NCBI GenBank assembly: GCA_900469625.1
Contig: UBXV01000022.1
Coordinates: 1-64,000 of the forward strand
DNA length: 64,000 bases
Direction: 5' to 3'
Source of the DNA: Hyphomicrobiales bacterium
Lineage (GTDB): Bacteria > Pseudomonadota > Alphaproteobacteria > Rhizobiales > Rhizobiaceae
In this document: piece after piece, positions 7,806-17,492 of the stretch
Layout of the letters: the number at the start of each line of letters is the position of its first letter
Numbering within the stretch: the stretch's first letter is position 1
Translations under genes and position numbers: made by a program
The notes under the pieces: generated by a model
Told to the model about the DNA's origin: nothing
Seen by the model: only the letters and a program-made list of their open reading frames with translations
The model's database searches: none

Positions 7806-8696
7806 ATGGAGCTTAGGCAGCTTAGCTATTTCGTTGCGGTCGCAGAGGAACTCCACTTCGGACGGGCGGCGTCGAGGGTGTGCATTGCACAGCCGGCCCT
7901 CAGTTGCCAAATACAGGCACTAGAGAAAGAGCTTGGCGTTCGGTTGCTAGAGCGTTCCACGAGGAAGGTGGAACTGACACGAGCCGGCGAGGTCTTCTAC
8001 GACAGATCTGTGAGGATCCTCAGCGACGTTGGTCAGTCGGCGGAAGTTACGCGGTCGGTCGCCGGGAAGGCTGCCCGTACCATTCGGATTGGAACTGTCT
8101 ATCCCGCGACGATCGGCGTCCTGCCAGCGTTCCTTACACGTATAGGGCGCAAGTACCCCGGTATCGAGCTACATGTTTCGAGCGGATCAACCGGCGATAT
8201 AATTCGTGGGCTGGAACATGGACAACTCAATCTAGGCTTCATTAGGCCGGTAGAAAACATCGGTTCATTACGCTTTTTTTCGATTGCTCATGAGCGCTAC
8301 CTATTGGCGGTACAAAAGACGAACTCACTTCTTGACCGAAATGAGATCGACATTGAGGATCTAAGGGGGGAAAAGATCATCTCGTTTACGCGACGCAACC
8401 TCTCTTACACAGAGCGCTACTTCGCGGAGGTGTTCGACACTCATGGGCTGACTGGCAACATCGCATACAGCTGCGACGACACATTCTCGCTCGTTTCACT
8501 CGTATCGGCCGGCCTTGGAATCGGCTTCGCACCGGAATGGACGAGGGACCTTCCTAATCGCAACTTCGAGCTTAGACCAGTTCGTGGCGTCGAATTGAAA
8601 TTGGGGCTCGGTGTGGCGTGGAATAAGGACGATCCCGCTACGTCGCGTGATGATATTATTGACATCGCCCGGTCTTTAGTTCAGGCGGGTAGGTGA
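7806..8696 (+). CDS. LysR-family transcriptional regulator
   Basis: Full-length LysR regulator, 296 residues. The winged HTH spans residues 1-60 (MELRQLSYFVAVAEELHFGR, AASRVCIAQPALSCQIQALE, KELGVRLLERSTRKVELT), the CbnR/BenM-like subtype. The effector-binding domain follows from about residue 90 (IRIGTVYPATIGVLPAFLTR). Start 7806 is the natural one, since the HTH begins there. It is divergent from the XRE gene. The codons are visibly less GC-rich than those of the thi and exo genes, suggesting recent acquisition with traA. No metabolic gene is adjacent, so the target is unknown. Confidence 0.9.
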   Translation: MELRQLSYFVAVAEELHFGRAASRVCIAQPALSCQIQALEKELGVRLLERSTRKVELTRAGEVFYDRSVRILSDVGQSAEVTRSVAGKAARTIRIGTVYPATIGVLPAFLTRIGRKYPGIELHVSSGSTGDIIRGLEHGQLNLGFIRPVENIGSLRFFSIAHERYLLAVQKTNSLLDRNEIDIEDLRGEKIISFTRRNLSYTERYFAEVFDTHGLTGNIAYSCDDTFSLVSLVSAGLGIGFAPEWTRDLPNRNFELRPVRGVELKLGLGVAWNKDDPATSRDDIIDIARSLVQAGR

Positions 8697-9124
8697 GGGG
8701 TATCCGGCAAGCTCATGCGCTTGGTTGGCGCTGTGTTCATGTCAAAGAAAGTTGTCGCTGACGGAATGACGGGCGTAGCGGCGTCGCAGCGAAACGGATG
8801 ACTGATTGAGTTTTCATCCATTTGCAGCAGCTCGCGAACTGCAAGCAGGCCTGATCGAATACCAGCCATCAAGACGACAAACTTGCGTCTAATCGAATTA
8901 CTCGGGCGGCCCTAGCAAAGGTCAGCGGCTACCAGCGCCGATCGGTTCCCCTAAAATGGGCTAGGGACAATTGTGCAGTAGCGCACTTCGCCAATCTCTT
9001 AGATCCTTCCTCTACGAGAAGTTGCTTCGAGCCTGACAGTCTCGGGCTCAACATGATGCACGCTCGCGATTCAAGCGCGAAAAATCCGACGCCTTGATGA
9101 AAACATGAAGGGGAGCGGATTGCC
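8697..9124. other. noncoding region upstream of traA, candidate oriT
   Basis: No convincing gene lies in these 428 bases. In Ti and rhizobial plasmids the transfer origin lies directly upstream of traA, so this is where an oriT would be. The best match by eye is 8973-8988: GTGC-loop-GCAC followed by TT. The lower strand reads GAAGTGCGC, close to the TAAGTGCGC nick region of RSF1010-type (MobQ) origins. The AGGGGAG at about 9110-9116 is the traA ribosome site. The oriT call is a guess from position plus a short motif. Confidence 0.3.
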
Positions 9125-12100
9125 TTGGTGAGTCCACATTTCGACGTGCGAGTGCTGAGCCGTGGATGCGGAAACAGCGCCGTGATGGCAGCTGCATATC
9201 ACCACCGCTCGAAGATGTATTTCGAGCGGGAGGCTCGATTGGTCGACTACTCCGGCAAGCAGGATCTCATTCATGAAGAGTTCGTTGTCCCGACCGATGC
9301 GCCTGAGTGGATACGCAAGATGATCGCCGACCACTCACCATTGTCACTGTCGGAAACGTTCTGGAACCGGCTCGAAAATTTCGAGAAGAGATTGGATGCT
9401 CAACTCGCCACGGACGTGACCTTGGCGCTACCAATCGAGCTTTCATTCACTCAAAATATCGCGCTGGTGCGCGATTTTGTTGAGCAATTCGTGCTGGCTA
9501 AAGGCATGGTCGCCGATTGGGTTTACCACGATGCTCCAGGTAACCCCCATGTCCACTTGATGAAAACGCTAAGACCGCTCACTAGTACTGGGTTCGGCTC
9601 TAAGCGGGTCAAGGTCCTTCTTGCCGATGGTAGTCCAAAGCGGAACCGCCACGGCCGCATCGTATACATGGTGTGGTCGCGCCCGCGGGAGTTCAACGCG
9701 TTTCGTGACGGCTGGTTCGCTTGCCAAAATAGACATCTTGCCGTTGCCGGCCTCGATGTTCGAATAGAAGGGCGATCCTATGAAAGCCAAGGCATCGATC
9801 TTGAGCCAATTATTAGATTCAGTGCCACCACAAAGGCAATCGAGCGACGAATTGAGGAGGGAACTCTCACCGGCAATCGAAAACCTAAGTCGCTTGAGCT
9901 GCAGTCAGAACGGCGAACTGAGAACGCCCGGAGAATTCAAAGGCGTCCCGAATTGGTCCTCGACCTGATCAGCCGGCAGAAAAGTGTCTTTGACGAGCGA
10001 GATGTTGCCAGGGTACTTGACCGCTACTTCACCGACGCCGCGTTGCTGAAACCTCTGCTGGCCCGTATCCTCCAGAGCCCGGAAGCGTTACGCCTCGAGC
10101 GCGAGCGCATCGATTTTGCAACGGGAATCCGCGTCCCTGATAAATACACGACTCGAGAACTGATCCGCCTAGAAGCCGAGATGGTAAAGCGAGCCGTCTG
10201 GCTCTCCGGGCGATCGACACATGGCGTCGGGGAACGCGTCCGAGACCTAATAACTGCACGCCATACGCTGCTATCGCAAGAGCAGCTAGCGGCGCTGGCA
10301 GGGGTCACCGATACAGGGCGGATGGCGGTGATCATTGGTCGGGCGGGTGCCGGAAAGACGACGCTGATGAACGCTGCGCGCGAAACCTGGGAGATGGCTG
10401 GATATCAGGTCCTCGGTGCGGCGCTTGCGGGCAAGGCTGCCGAAGCGTTGTCAATCGAGTCGGGTATTCGGTCGCGTACACTTAGTTCCTGGGAGCAACA
10501 CTGGTCGGAAGGACGACGTACGCTCAACGCTCGGACGATCTTTGTGCTCGACGAAGCCGGCATGGTCTCGTCACGCCAGATGGCGCTCCTCGTCGAAGCT
10601 GTAACGAAGGCCGGAGCGAAGCTTGTCCTCGTCGGGGACCCAGATCAATTGCAGCCAATCGAAGCGGGCGCCGCGTTCCGCAGCATAGCTGACCGCATAG
10701 GCTACGCGGAGCTTGAGACAATCTATCGCCAGCGTGAGGATTGGATGCGATCAGCCTCGATCGCCTTGGCACGCGGTAGAGTCGCCGATGCGCTCCATGC
10801 TTATGGCTCCAACAACAAGCTCATTGCTTCGGAACGCAAATCCGATGCTGTGGATCGACTGATCGCTGATTGGGACAGTGACTACGACCCGAAGAGAACG
10901 ACACTTATCCTTGCACATCTACGCCGAGATGTTCGTATGTTGAACGAGAAAGCGCGCGCAAAACTTATTGAACGTGGCGTTATCAATCACGGACATGCGT
11001 TTTCGACAATGGACGGTAAGCGACACTTCGCGGCAGGGGACCAGATCGTGTTTCTGAAGAACGAAGGCATGCTCGGCGTGAAGAATGGCACAATTGGCCG
11101 GGTGTTGGACGCAAGCATAAACCGGATCGTCGTCGAGGTCGGAAAAGGCGAAGGTTTCCGAGAGGTCACGGTCGAGAGTAGTTTTTATTCCAGCGTTGAC
11201 CATGGCTACGCAACTACGATCCACAAGAGCCAAGGGGCTACCGTCGATAGCGTAAAGATGCTCGCTTCACTCTCGCTCAATCGCCATCTCACCTATGTCG
11301 CCATGACGCGGCATCGCGAAAGTCTCGCAATCTACTATGGCCGTCGCTCCTTCGACAACGCTGGTGGACTGGTATCAATCATGTCCCGCTCTGACGTGAA
11401 GGAGACGACGCTCGACTATTCGCAGAGTCCATTCTACCGCCAAGCCCTTCGTTTTGCAGAAACGCGTGGCTTCCACTTGATTGCGGTTGCCCGGACAATG
11501 GTTCGTGACCGGCTGGACTGGACAGTTCGACAGAAAGAACGGCTCAGCAATCTTGTTGAGAGATTCACGAAAATCGGGAGGCGCTTAGAACAGGCTAGAT
11601 ACGTTTTGCTTTCCTCCGTCCCAAAATCAGTCGACAAAAATCGTCCTTTGGTTGCGGGTGTCACGACCTTTATCAGTTCATTCGAGCAGGCAATTGAAGA
11701 AAGACTTGAGGGTGATGCAGGCTTGACCGACCAATGGCAGAAGGTTTCCTTTCGTTTCCACCTTGTCTACCAGGACGCGCAGGCTGCGTTCAGAGTGATT
11801 GACGTTGACCGGATGCTAAAGAACCACGAGGAAGCGAAAGTCACGATCGATCAAATTGCTCGGGAACCGGAGCGTTTCGGCGCGCTCAAGGGAAAGACCG
11901 GACTGTTCGTCTGGAAGGCTGATCAAGTTGATCGCGAACGGGCACTTGTCAACGCGCCTATGCTTGGTCGCGACCTTGAGCGTTATCTTCAAATGCGCGC
12001 ACTGGCCTCGACGAGGTGCCAGGAAGAGGAGCGCATTCTCCGCGAGAAGGCATCGATTGATGTTCCGGACCTTTCAGCAAATGCGCGCCAGGTGTTGGAG

Positions 12101-12439
12101 AGCGTACGCGACGCCTTAGAGCGAAGCGATCGGACAGGCGCGCTTGACCTCATGCATGGCAACAGCGAAGTAACCATGGAGCTAAGGGCGTTTTGCAAGA
12201 CTGTGGCAGATCGATTCGGCGAGCGAACTTTCTTAGGAAACGCAGCAAGTGATGCCGGTGGGGAAACCTTCGATAAAGTGGCGCGGGGTATGACATTCAA
12301 TCAAAAAGCTGAACTGCGTTCGGCATGGGGCCTTTTGAGAACCGCCCAGCAGCTTGCGGCTCAGGAGCGAACAAGCCTTGCCATCAAGCAAGCGGAAACA
12401 CTTCGAAACACCAAGAGCCGCGGCCTTTCTCTGACGTAG
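9125..12439 (+). CDS. traA: Ti-type conjugal transfer relaxase/helicase TraA
   Basis: A 1104-residue MobQ relaxase fused to a RecD-like helicase, the same length as Ti plasmid TraA (about 1100). Residues 1-220 are the nickase: GNSAVMAAAYHHRSKM with the likely catalytic tyrosine, and the metal-binding DAPGNPHVHLMKTLRPL. The helicase follows with Walker A GRAGAGKTTL (about 405-414), Walker B IFVLDEAGMVSS (about 475), LVGDPDQLQPIEAGAAF and the UvrD-like HGYATTIHKSQGATVD plus YVAMTRHRESL. The start is TTG 9125 or GTG 9128 after AGGGGAG. No traC, traD, traG or mating-pair genes adjoin it, so it is an orphan that could mobilise the replicon in trans. Lower GC by eye than the neighbours. Confidence 0.94.
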   Translation: MVSPHFDVRVLSRGCGNSAVMAAAYHHRSKMYFEREARLVDYSGKQDLIHEEFVVPTDAPEWIRKMIADHSPLSLSETFWNRLENFEKRLDAQLATDVTLALPIELSFTQNIALVRDFVEQFVLAKGMVADWVYHDAPGNPHVHLMKTLRPLTSTGFGSKRVKVLLADGSPKRNRHGRIVYMVWSRPREFNAFRDGWFACQNRHLAVAGLDVRIEGRSYESQGIDLEPIIRFSATTKAIERRIEEGTLTGNRKPKSLELQSERRTENARRIQRRPELVLDLISRQKSVFDERDVARVLDRYFTDAALLKPLLARILQSPEALRLERERIDFATGIRVPDKYTTRELIRLEAEMVKRAVWLSGRSTHGVGERVRDLITARHTLLSQEQLAALAGVTDTGRMAVIIGRAGAGKTTLMNAARETWEMAGYQVLGAALAGKAAEALSIESGIRSRTLSSWEQHWSEGRRTLNARTIFVLDEAGMVSSRQMALLVEAVTKAGAKLVLVGDPDQLQPIEAGAAFRSIADRIGYAELETIYRQREDWMRSASIALARGRVADALHAYGSNNKLIASERKSDAVDRLIADWDSDYDPKRTTLILAHLRRDVRMLNEKARAKLIERGVINHGHAFSTMDGKRHFAAGDQIVFLKNEGMLGVKNGTIGRVLDASINRIVVEVGKGEGFREVTVESSFYSSVDHGYATTIHKSQGATVDSVKMLASLSLNRHLTYVAMTRHRESLAIYYGRRSFDNAGGLVSIMSRSDVKETTLDYSQSPFYRQALRFAETRGFHLIAVARTMVRDRLDWTVRQKERLSNLVERFTKIGRRLEQARYVLLSSVPKSVDKNRPLVAGVTTFISSFEQAIEERLEGDAGLTDQWQKVSFRFHLVYQDAQAAFRVIDVDRMLKNHEEAKVTIDQIAREPERFGALKGKTGLFVWKADQVDRERALVNAPMLGRDLERYLQMRALASTRCQEEERILREKASIDVPDLSANARQVLESVRDALERSDRTGALDLMHGNSEVTMELRAFCKTVADRFGERTFLGNAASDAGGETFDKVARGMTFNQKAELRSAWGLLRTAQQLAAQERTSLAIKQAETLRNTKSRGLSLT

Positions 12440-12539
12440 CCAACTGGTAGCTGGGAGCTATACGCCTCACGCCAACGTCTCGCTGGCCGATTTGCTTGAA
12501 TGACATGACAGCGGCGTGTCTTCCGACAGTTTGTCGCTT

Positions 12540-13592
12540 TCACGACACGCGTTTGCCGTTCCCGTCAAACACATGCAGGTCTTTGGCTAGCGCTCCGACG
12601 GTCACGTGATCGTCGATCTGCCGCGCCGAGCGCCCGGGCACGCGGAACACCAGGTCCTGGCCATTGCCGAACTTGCCGTGCACATAGCTTTCAGCGCCCA
12701 CGAGCTCGATGCTGTCGATGCGGACATTTGCCGTGAAATCATACGCCATTTCGTTCGGTTCGCACACGGACAGGTCCTCCGGCCGGATGCCGATCGTGAA
12801 TGCGCCCGTCGGTTTCGGCACGTTGGGCGAAACACTCCAGCCCTCAAGCGTTTCGGCGTGTGCGAGCAGGTTCATCGACGGTGAGCCGATGAAGGTCGCC
12901 ACAAAGGTCGTGGCCGGCTTTTCATAGAGCTCGATCGGCGAGCCAACCTGTTCGATCTGGCCGCCATTGACGACGACAAGCTTGTCGGCAAGGGTCATCG
13001 CCTCCATCTGGTCATGGGTAACATAGACGCTGGTGGTGCCGAGAGACCGCTGCAGGCGCTTGATCTCGATGCGCATCTGGCCCCTCAGCTTGGCATCTAG
13101 GTTGGACAGCGGCTCGTCGAACAGGAAGGCGGCCGGTTCCCGCACGATCGCGCGCCCCATTGCCACGCGCTGGCGCTGACCGCCTGAAAGCTGGCGCGGC
13201 TTGCGGCTGAGATACTGCTCGATTTCGAGCGTCTTGGCGGCCTTGGCTATACGGCGCTCGATCTCGTCTTTCGGCGTGTTCCGGTTCTTCAGCCCATAGG
13301 CGAGGTTCTGGTGCACTGTCATATGCGGATAGAGCGCATAGTTCTGGAAGACCATTGCGATGTCGCGTTCGGCTGGCTCCAGGTCGTTGACCGTTCTGCC
13401 GCCGATGGCGATTTCACCGGAGCTGATGCTTTCAAGGCCGGCGATCATGCGCAGAAGCGTGGACTTGCCGCAGCCGGAGGGACCGACGAGAACGACGAGT
13501 TCGCCATCGTTGATCTCCAGCGACACGCCCTTGATCGCCTCGATATTGCCGCCATAGACCTTGCGGACGTTGTTCAGGGTAATTTGAGCCAT
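12540..13592 (-). CDS. ugpC: sn-glycerol-3-phosphate ABC importer ATPase UgpC
   Basis: Cytoplasmic ATPase of 350 residues of the MalK/UgpC class, last gene of ugpBAEC. Walker [10 protein letters not shown] (residues 37-45), Q-loop [10 protein letters not shown], signature LSGGQRQR, Walker [16 protein letters not shown] and the H-loop YVTHDQ are all intact. The TOBE-type regulatory domain occupies residues 235-350 (GIRPEDLSV). The start overlaps the ugpE stop by one base. The MalK group also includes sugar importers; the UgpC call rests on the linked UgpB-, UgpA- and UgpE-like proteins. The downstream gene, traA, is convergent with a 100-base gap. Confidence 0.9.
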   Translation of the reverse strand: MAQITLNNVRKVYGGNIEAIKGVSLEINDGELVVLVGPSGCGKSTLLRMIAGLESISSGEIAIGGRTVNDLEPAERDIAMVFQNYALYPHMTVHQNLAYGLKNRNTPKDEIERRIAKAAKTLEIEQYLSRKPRQLSGGQRQRVAMGRAIVREPAAFLFDEPLSNLDAKLRGQMRIEIKRLQRSLGTTSVYVTHDQMEAMTLADKLVVVNGGQIEQVGSPIELYEKPATTFVATFIGSPSMNLLAHAETLEGWSVSPNVPKPTGAFTIGIRPEDLSVCEPNEMAYDFTANVRIDSIELVGAESYVHGKFGNGQDLVFRVPGRSARQIDDHVTVGALAKDLHVFDGNGKRVS

Positions 13593-14440
13593 TACTTTTC
13601 AGTCTCCACTAGGCCCTTGACGAACCAGCGCTGCATCAGGACGACGACGAGGATGGGCGGGATGATCGCAAGGATCGCCGTCACCATCACATAATTCCAG
13701 GGCGTCGAGGCGTCGGTGAAATCGACCATGCGCCTGAGGCCGATGATGATTGTGTTCATCTTGGCGTCGTTGGTCACCAGCAACGGCCAGAGATATTGCG
13801 TCCAGCCATAGATGAAGAGGATGACGAACAGCGCCGCGATATTGGTTTTGGAGAGCGGCAGCAGGATATCGCGCATGAAGCGAAAGGGTCCTGCATTGTC
13901 GATACGTGCGGCCTCCACCAGTTCGCCAGGGATTGTCAGGAAGAACTGGCGGAAGAGGAAGGTCGCGGTTGCCGACGCCATCAGCGGCAGCGTCAGGCCG
14001 GCATAGGTATCGATGAGGCCGAGGTCGACGATCACCTTGTAGGTGGGCAGGATGCGCACCTCCACCGGCAGCATCAGGGTGATGAAGATCATCCAGAAGA
14101 AGAGCATCTTCAACGGAAAGCGAAAGAAGACGATTGCGAAGGCCGACAGGAAGGAAATGACGATCTTGCCGACCGCGATCGCAATCGCGACGACGGTCGA
14201 ATTGAACAGGAGACGTTCAAGGCTGACGCCGACGACGCGCTCGACGCCGCCGGCCATAGCCTCGGTGTAGTTCTCCGTCAGATGATCGCCGACGGTGAGC
14301 GACATTGGCGGACGGATGATCTCGACCGAAGTCCGACTGGAGGCGACGAAGGTGTAGTAGATCGGAAAGGCGACGATGATGACGCCGATGATCAATACGA
14401 GATGGCCGATGAAGTTGGCGATGGGACGTTTTTCAATCAT
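13592..14440 (-). CDS. ugpE: glycerol-3-phosphate ABC permease UgpE
   Basis: Inner-membrane permease of 282 residues (MalG family). About six hydrophobic segments, the first at residues 13-33 ([20 protein letters not shown]). The EAA loop is [20 protein letters not shown], followed by [20 protein letters not shown] and the conserved W-N-Y segment near the end. It pairs with UgpA; a 9-base gap separates the genes and ugpC overlaps its stop, so the three are translated as a unit. Substrate by context: glycerol-3-phosphate or its diesters. Confidence 0.9.
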   Translation of the reverse strand: MIEKRPIANFIGHLVLIIGVIIVAFPIYYTFVASSRTSVEIIRPPMSLTVGDHLTENYTEAMAGGVERVVGVSLERLLFNSTVVAIAIAVGKIVISFLSAFAIVFFRFPLKMLFFWMIFITLMLPVEVRILPTYKVIVDLGLIDTYAGLTLPLMASATATFLFRQFFLTIPGELVEAARIDNAGPFRFMRDILLPLSKTNIAALFVILFIYGWTQYLWPLLVTNDAKMNTIIIGLRRMVDFTDASTPWNYVMVTAILAIIPPILVVVLMQRWFVKGLVETEK

Positions 14441-14449
14441 CTGATCGCC

Positions 14450-15331
14450 TCACGAATAATGAACCCGCTTCTCGACGAAGCGGAACTGGAAGGCGGTCAA
14501 CGCGATGACGATGACCATGAGGATGACCGACTGCGCGGCGGAACTGCCGAGGTCGAGATTGACGAAGCCGTCATTGTAGACCTTGTAGACGAGTGTTTCC
14601 GTCGCCTTGGCCGGGCCGCCGCCGGTCACCGCATGGATGATGCCGAAGGTATCGAAGAAGGCGTAGACGGTATTGACCACCAGCAGGAAGAAGGTCGTCG
14701 GCGCAAGCAGCGGGAAGACGATCGTCCAGAACCGCCGCGCGCCGCGCGCGCCGTCGATTGAGGCGGCCTCGATCAGCGATTTCGGGATCGCCTGCAGGCC
14801 GGCGACGAAGAACAGGAAATTGTAGCTGATCTGCTTCCAGGCGGCGGCAACGATGACGAGCGCCATGGCCTGATCACCGTTCAACAGCGGATCCCAGGCA
14901 ATGCCGTTGCGCCGTAGGATATAGGCAAATGTGCCCATCGCCGGATTGAACATGAAAAGCCAGAGCATGCCGGCGACGGCAGGTGCGACGGCATAGGGCC
15001 AGATCAGCAGCGTGCGGTAGACGTTCTTGCCGCGAACGACGCGGTCGGCCGCCGTTGCCAAAAGCAAAGCTACCGCCATCGACAAAAGTGCGGTGGCCAG
15101 GCTGAACACCACCGTCACCTGCAGGGAATGCAGGTAATCCGGATTGGAAAGAACGGAACGAAAATTGGCAAGCCCGACAAAGCCGGACTTCAGGCCGAAG
15201 GGATCCTCCCGCAGCACCGACTGATAGAGCGCCTGGCTCGCAGGCCAGAAGAAGAAGATGACCGTGAGCACGATCTGCGGCGCGAGCAGCAGGTAGGGCA
15301 GGATCTTGTTGGGAAAGACGACAGGCTGCAA
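14450..15331 (-). CDS. ugpA: glycerol-3-phosphate ABC permease UgpA
   Basis: Inner-membrane permease of 293 residues (MalF family) beginning [20 protein letters not shown], which resembles UgpA N-termini. The EAA loop is [20 protein letters not shown]. The start codon is TTG at 15331, with AAGGG about 8 bases upstream, so a non-ATG start may lower its translation relative to the binding protein. A stable hairpin lies between ugpB and this gene. Forms the channel with UgpE. Confidence 0.9.
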   Translation of the reverse strand: MQPVVFPNKILPYLLLAPQIVLTVIFFFWPASQALYQSVLREDPFGLKSGFVGLANFRSVLSNPDYLHSLQVTVVFSLATALLSMAVALLLATAADRVVRGKNVYRTLLIWPYAVAPAVAGMLWLFMFNPAMGTFAYILRRNGIAWDPLLNGDQAMALVIVAAAWKQISYNFLFFVAGLQAIPKSLIEAASIDGARGARRFWTIVFPLLAPTTFFLLVVNTVYAFFDTFGIIHAVTGGGPAKATETLVYKVYNDGFVNLDLGSSAAQSVILMVIVIALTAFQFRFVEKRVHYS

Positions 15332-15359
15332 AGCGACACCCTTCTTTGCGCGAGGATAT

Positions 15360-15389
15360 GGCCTGCCCCAGTTCGCGCCGAGGCAGGCC
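15360..15389 (-). terminator. intercistronic hairpin between ugpB and ugpA
   Basis: GGCCTGCC at 15360-15367 pairs with GGCAGGCC at 15382-15389 (8 bp, 14-base loop), 13 bases after the ugpB stop. There is no T-run, so it is more likely an mRNA-stabilising or partial-termination element that raises ugpB mRNA above the permease genes, as seen in many binding-protein operons. Confidence 0.55.
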
Positions 15390-15402
15390 CGCTCATGCTT
15401 CG

Positions 15403-16710
15403 TTAGTTGCCGACGGCCGCCGCGATTGCGGCGTTTGCCTTCTTGACGCCTTCGGAAAGGGCTGTCTGGGCATCTTTCTGGCCGGCGAGCATCGCCTCGA
15501 ATTCTTCGTTCAGGATGTCTCGGACCTGGGGAAGATTGACGAGCCGAACGCCCTTGGAATTTTCCGTCGGCGCCTTGCCCATCATCTGCAGGATCGGCGT
15601 TTCGCGGCCCGGATTCTTCTCATAGAAGCCCGACTTCTTGGTCTCGTCATAGGCGGCGATCGTGACGGGCAGGTAGCCCGAGACCTGATGCAGCCGCGCC
15701 TGCGTTTCCGTCTTCGACAGGAAGTTGAAGAACTCGGCGATGCCCTTGTACTCGTCGTCGGATTTGCCGCCGAACACCCAGAGGCTGGCGCCACCCGGAA
15801 TGGTGTTCTGCGGACCGTTGCCCTCGTAATAGGGCAGCTGGCCGATGCCGTATTTGATGCCAGACTTGATGATGTCGCCGAGCCCGCCGGAGGATTCCGT
15901 CAGAATGGCGCATTCGCCCGACATGAACAGCTGCTTTGCCTCGGAGGTGCGGCCGCCATAGCGGAAGGTGCCATCCTTGGCGAGGTCGGCAATTGCCTGG
16001 AAATGCTGGACGAACAGCGGCGCATCGATCTTCAGTTCGACGTCGGGGGCGGCAAGGCCGTTTTCGTGGGTGCCGTAAGGCACATTGTTCCAGGCGGCGA
16101 AGTTCTCCGTCTGGATCCAGGTGAGCCAGGTCGAGGTGAAGCCGCACGCCGATGCGCCGCTCGCCTTGATCTTCTTGGCGGCGTCGAACACTTCCGGCCA
16201 GGTCTTCGGCGGCTTTTCGGCGTCGAGCCCGGCCTTGGTGAAGGCGTCCTTGTTGTAGTAGAGGATCGGCGACGACGAGTTGTACGGGAACGACAGCATC
16301 GTGCCGTCGGCCTTCGAATAATAGGCGACGATACCTGGCAGGTACTGGTCCTTGTTGAACTCGAAGCCACCCTTCTGCAGCACCTCGGCCACAGGCAGGA
16401 TTGCGCCTTCTGCACCCAGCATCACACCACTGCCGGCATCGAAGACCTGCAGGATTGCGGGCGCCTGCTTGGACCGGAACGCGGCGATGCCGGCGTTCAA
16501 CGTCTCCGGATAGGTGCCCTTGAACACCGGCACCACCTTGTAGGCGCTCTGGCTGTCGTTGAATTCCTTGGCGAGCTTGTCGACCACTTCGTTGTTGGCG
16601 CCGGTCATGGCGTGCCACCAGGAAAGCTCAGTGGCGGCCAACGCGTTCGAGGCAAAGCCGGCTGAGATTGCGGACGCGACCACGACGGTCCAGTTCAAAT
16701 GTCTGAACAT
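15403..16710 (-). CDS. ugpB: glycerol-3-phosphate periplasmic binding protein UgpB
   Basis: Periplasmic receptor, 435 residues from the chosen start. The signal peptide runs [20 protein letters not shown] to NALA, and the mature protein begins [20 protein letters not shown], the UgpB hallmark (WWHAM and the glycerol-3-phosphate pocket). Further family features are [20 protein letters not shown] and the long C-terminal lobe with [20 protein letters not shown]. Start 16710 follows GGGAGGAAT closely; an in-frame ATG four codons upstream would lie inside that ribosome site. First gene of ugpBAEC, the order of the rhizobial phosphate-responsive operon. No convincing PhoB box was found upstream. 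Confidence 0.92.
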   Translation of the reverse strand: MFRHLNWTVVVASAISAGFASNALAATELSWWHAMTGANNEVVDKLAKEFNDSQSAYKVVPVFKGTYPETLNAGIAAFRSKQAPAILQVFDAGSGVMLGAEGAILPVAEVLQKGGFEFNKDQYLPGIVAYYSKADGTMLSFPYNSSSPILYYNKDAFTKAGLDAEKPPKTWPEVFDAAKKIKASGASACGFTSTWLTWIQTENFAAWNNVPYGTHENGLAAPDVELKIDAPLFVQHFQAIADLAKDGTFRYGGRTSEAKQLFMSGECAILTESSGGLGDIIKSGIKYGIGQLPYYEGNGPQNTIPGGASLWVFGGKSDDEYKGIAEFFNFLSKTETQARLHQVSGYLPVTIAAYDETKKSGFYEKNPGRETPILQMMGKAPTENSKGVRLVNLPQVRDILNEEFEAMLAGQKDAQTALSEGVKKANAAIAAAVGN

Positions 16711-17178
16711 GATTCCTCCCATTTTCTAAGATGGCCAGGCCGAAAGACCCGCCTGGCAAAATCGATCCTCCTCGACCGAAGCTTGCGCAGCCTTCGCTGC
16801 GAAACTAAAAAGTAGTAGAAACGAAATGAAATGAATATGCAACGAAAATATGACAATGGAATTTGCATTCCATTGAGGCGAAAGCGCTCGCCTCGGCTTT
16901 CGCCAGTAAACGCTTCCCTGACGTTTTGCCTCGACACCTTGCGGAAACAGGCAGCAAGGTGTCCGCCAAGGTCATGGCAACTACACCCCGAGTTCGAAGC
17001 ACAGACGCCGAACTGCATCACGACTGAGTATGACGCGAGGAAGAACGCCCGGGAACAAGGTCTCGAACGTCGCCGGCCGGCGAATTCCCTTGGAACGCTC
17101 GCCGTGATCGTCGGCACAAGTCGGCCCCTTTAACAGGACCGATTTCGACCTAATTGTTTCGAGCAGGAGGATTCCGCG
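16711..17178. other. intergenic region upstream of ugpB and of a small membrane protein gene
   Basis: 468 bases without a credible gene. The first part (16800-16880) is A/T-rich with repeated TTTCAT/ATGAAA words on the ugpB strand and is the probable ugpB promoter. A TTGTCAT word appears there but no second half at the 11-base spacing of a PhoB box. The right half holds the leader of the 27-residue protein. The open frames in the region have weak codon bias and no ribosome site. Confidence 0.5.
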
Positions 17179-17262
17179 ATGTCAGGAGAATGGCCCATGT
17201 TCATCCTGCAATGCGTGGTCGTGATCGGTCTGGTCGGCGCTCTGTTCATCAGAGCGGACTAA
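17179..17262 (+). CDS. 27-residue single-span membrane miniprotein
   Basis: ATG 17179 is preceded by a near-perfect Shine-Dalgarno (AGGAGG at 17165-17170, 8 bases away). The product starts MSGEWPMFILQCVVVIGLVG and ends ALFIRAD, then TAA: a short polar head, about 18 hydrophobic residues forming one membrane helix, and a charged tail, consistent with a real inner-membrane miniprotein. Function unknown. It stands alone between ugpB and a small unknown gene, so no operon partner is evident. The evidence is the ribosome site plus the helix-like composition; conservation was not tested. Confidence 0.6.
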   Translation: MSGEWPMFILQCVVVIGLVGALFIRAD

Positions 17263-17303
17263 GCCTTGCCGAAATAGCCGGTTGATCGCGAGCGAGCCGC
17301 TGG

Positions 17304-17492
17304 TCAGCCTCGCCACTTCGGCGTGCGCTGTGCGTTGTGGAGCAATTCGCGGGCCGTCGCGAAGTGACCGAAAAGATGCCTCAGTCTCTTTTCCTCTTCG
17401 TAGCAGAGACGGTGACGTTTGCAGAAGTCGCTCACGGACCAGACCTTGGTCGTTGCCTCAACCGCGAGTTTCTCGGTTTCAACGCGCTCCAT
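17304..17492 (-). CDS. small conserved-looking protein of unknown function
   Basis: A 62-residue basic protein. ATG 17492 follows GGGAGG by 5 bases, a strong ribosome site. The sequence contains WSVSDFCKRHRLCYEEEKRL then RHLFGHFAT, in which the first part resembles a helix-turn-helix start (SVSDFCKRHRL) and two cysteines are present. The composition (Arg, His, Glu, Leu with few stop-prone codons) looks like a real protein. I do not recognise the family; a small regulator is one possibility. The gene is convergent with the miniprotein gene at 17179. Confidence 0.6.
   Translation of the reverse strand: MERVETEKLAVEATTKVWSVSDFCKRHRLCYEEEKRLRHLFGHFATARELLHNAQRTPKWRG

Noticed and set aside
13796-14761. 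Long plus-strand frame antisense to ugpE and ugpA
   Set aside because: Highly charged Asp/Glu/Arg/His-rich translation typical of the antisense of membrane-protein genes in GC-rich DNA.
15346-16665. 439-codon plus-strand frame antisense to ugpB
   Set aside because: Mirror of a clear UgpB protein; no ribosome site and no family resemblance.
16730-16900. PhoB box upstream of ugpB
   Set aside because: A TTGTCAT word is present on the ugpB strand, but the second half-site at the required 11-base period is not; similar CATAT words are 13 bases apart. Regulation by phosphate is likely from family knowledge but not shown by the sequence.
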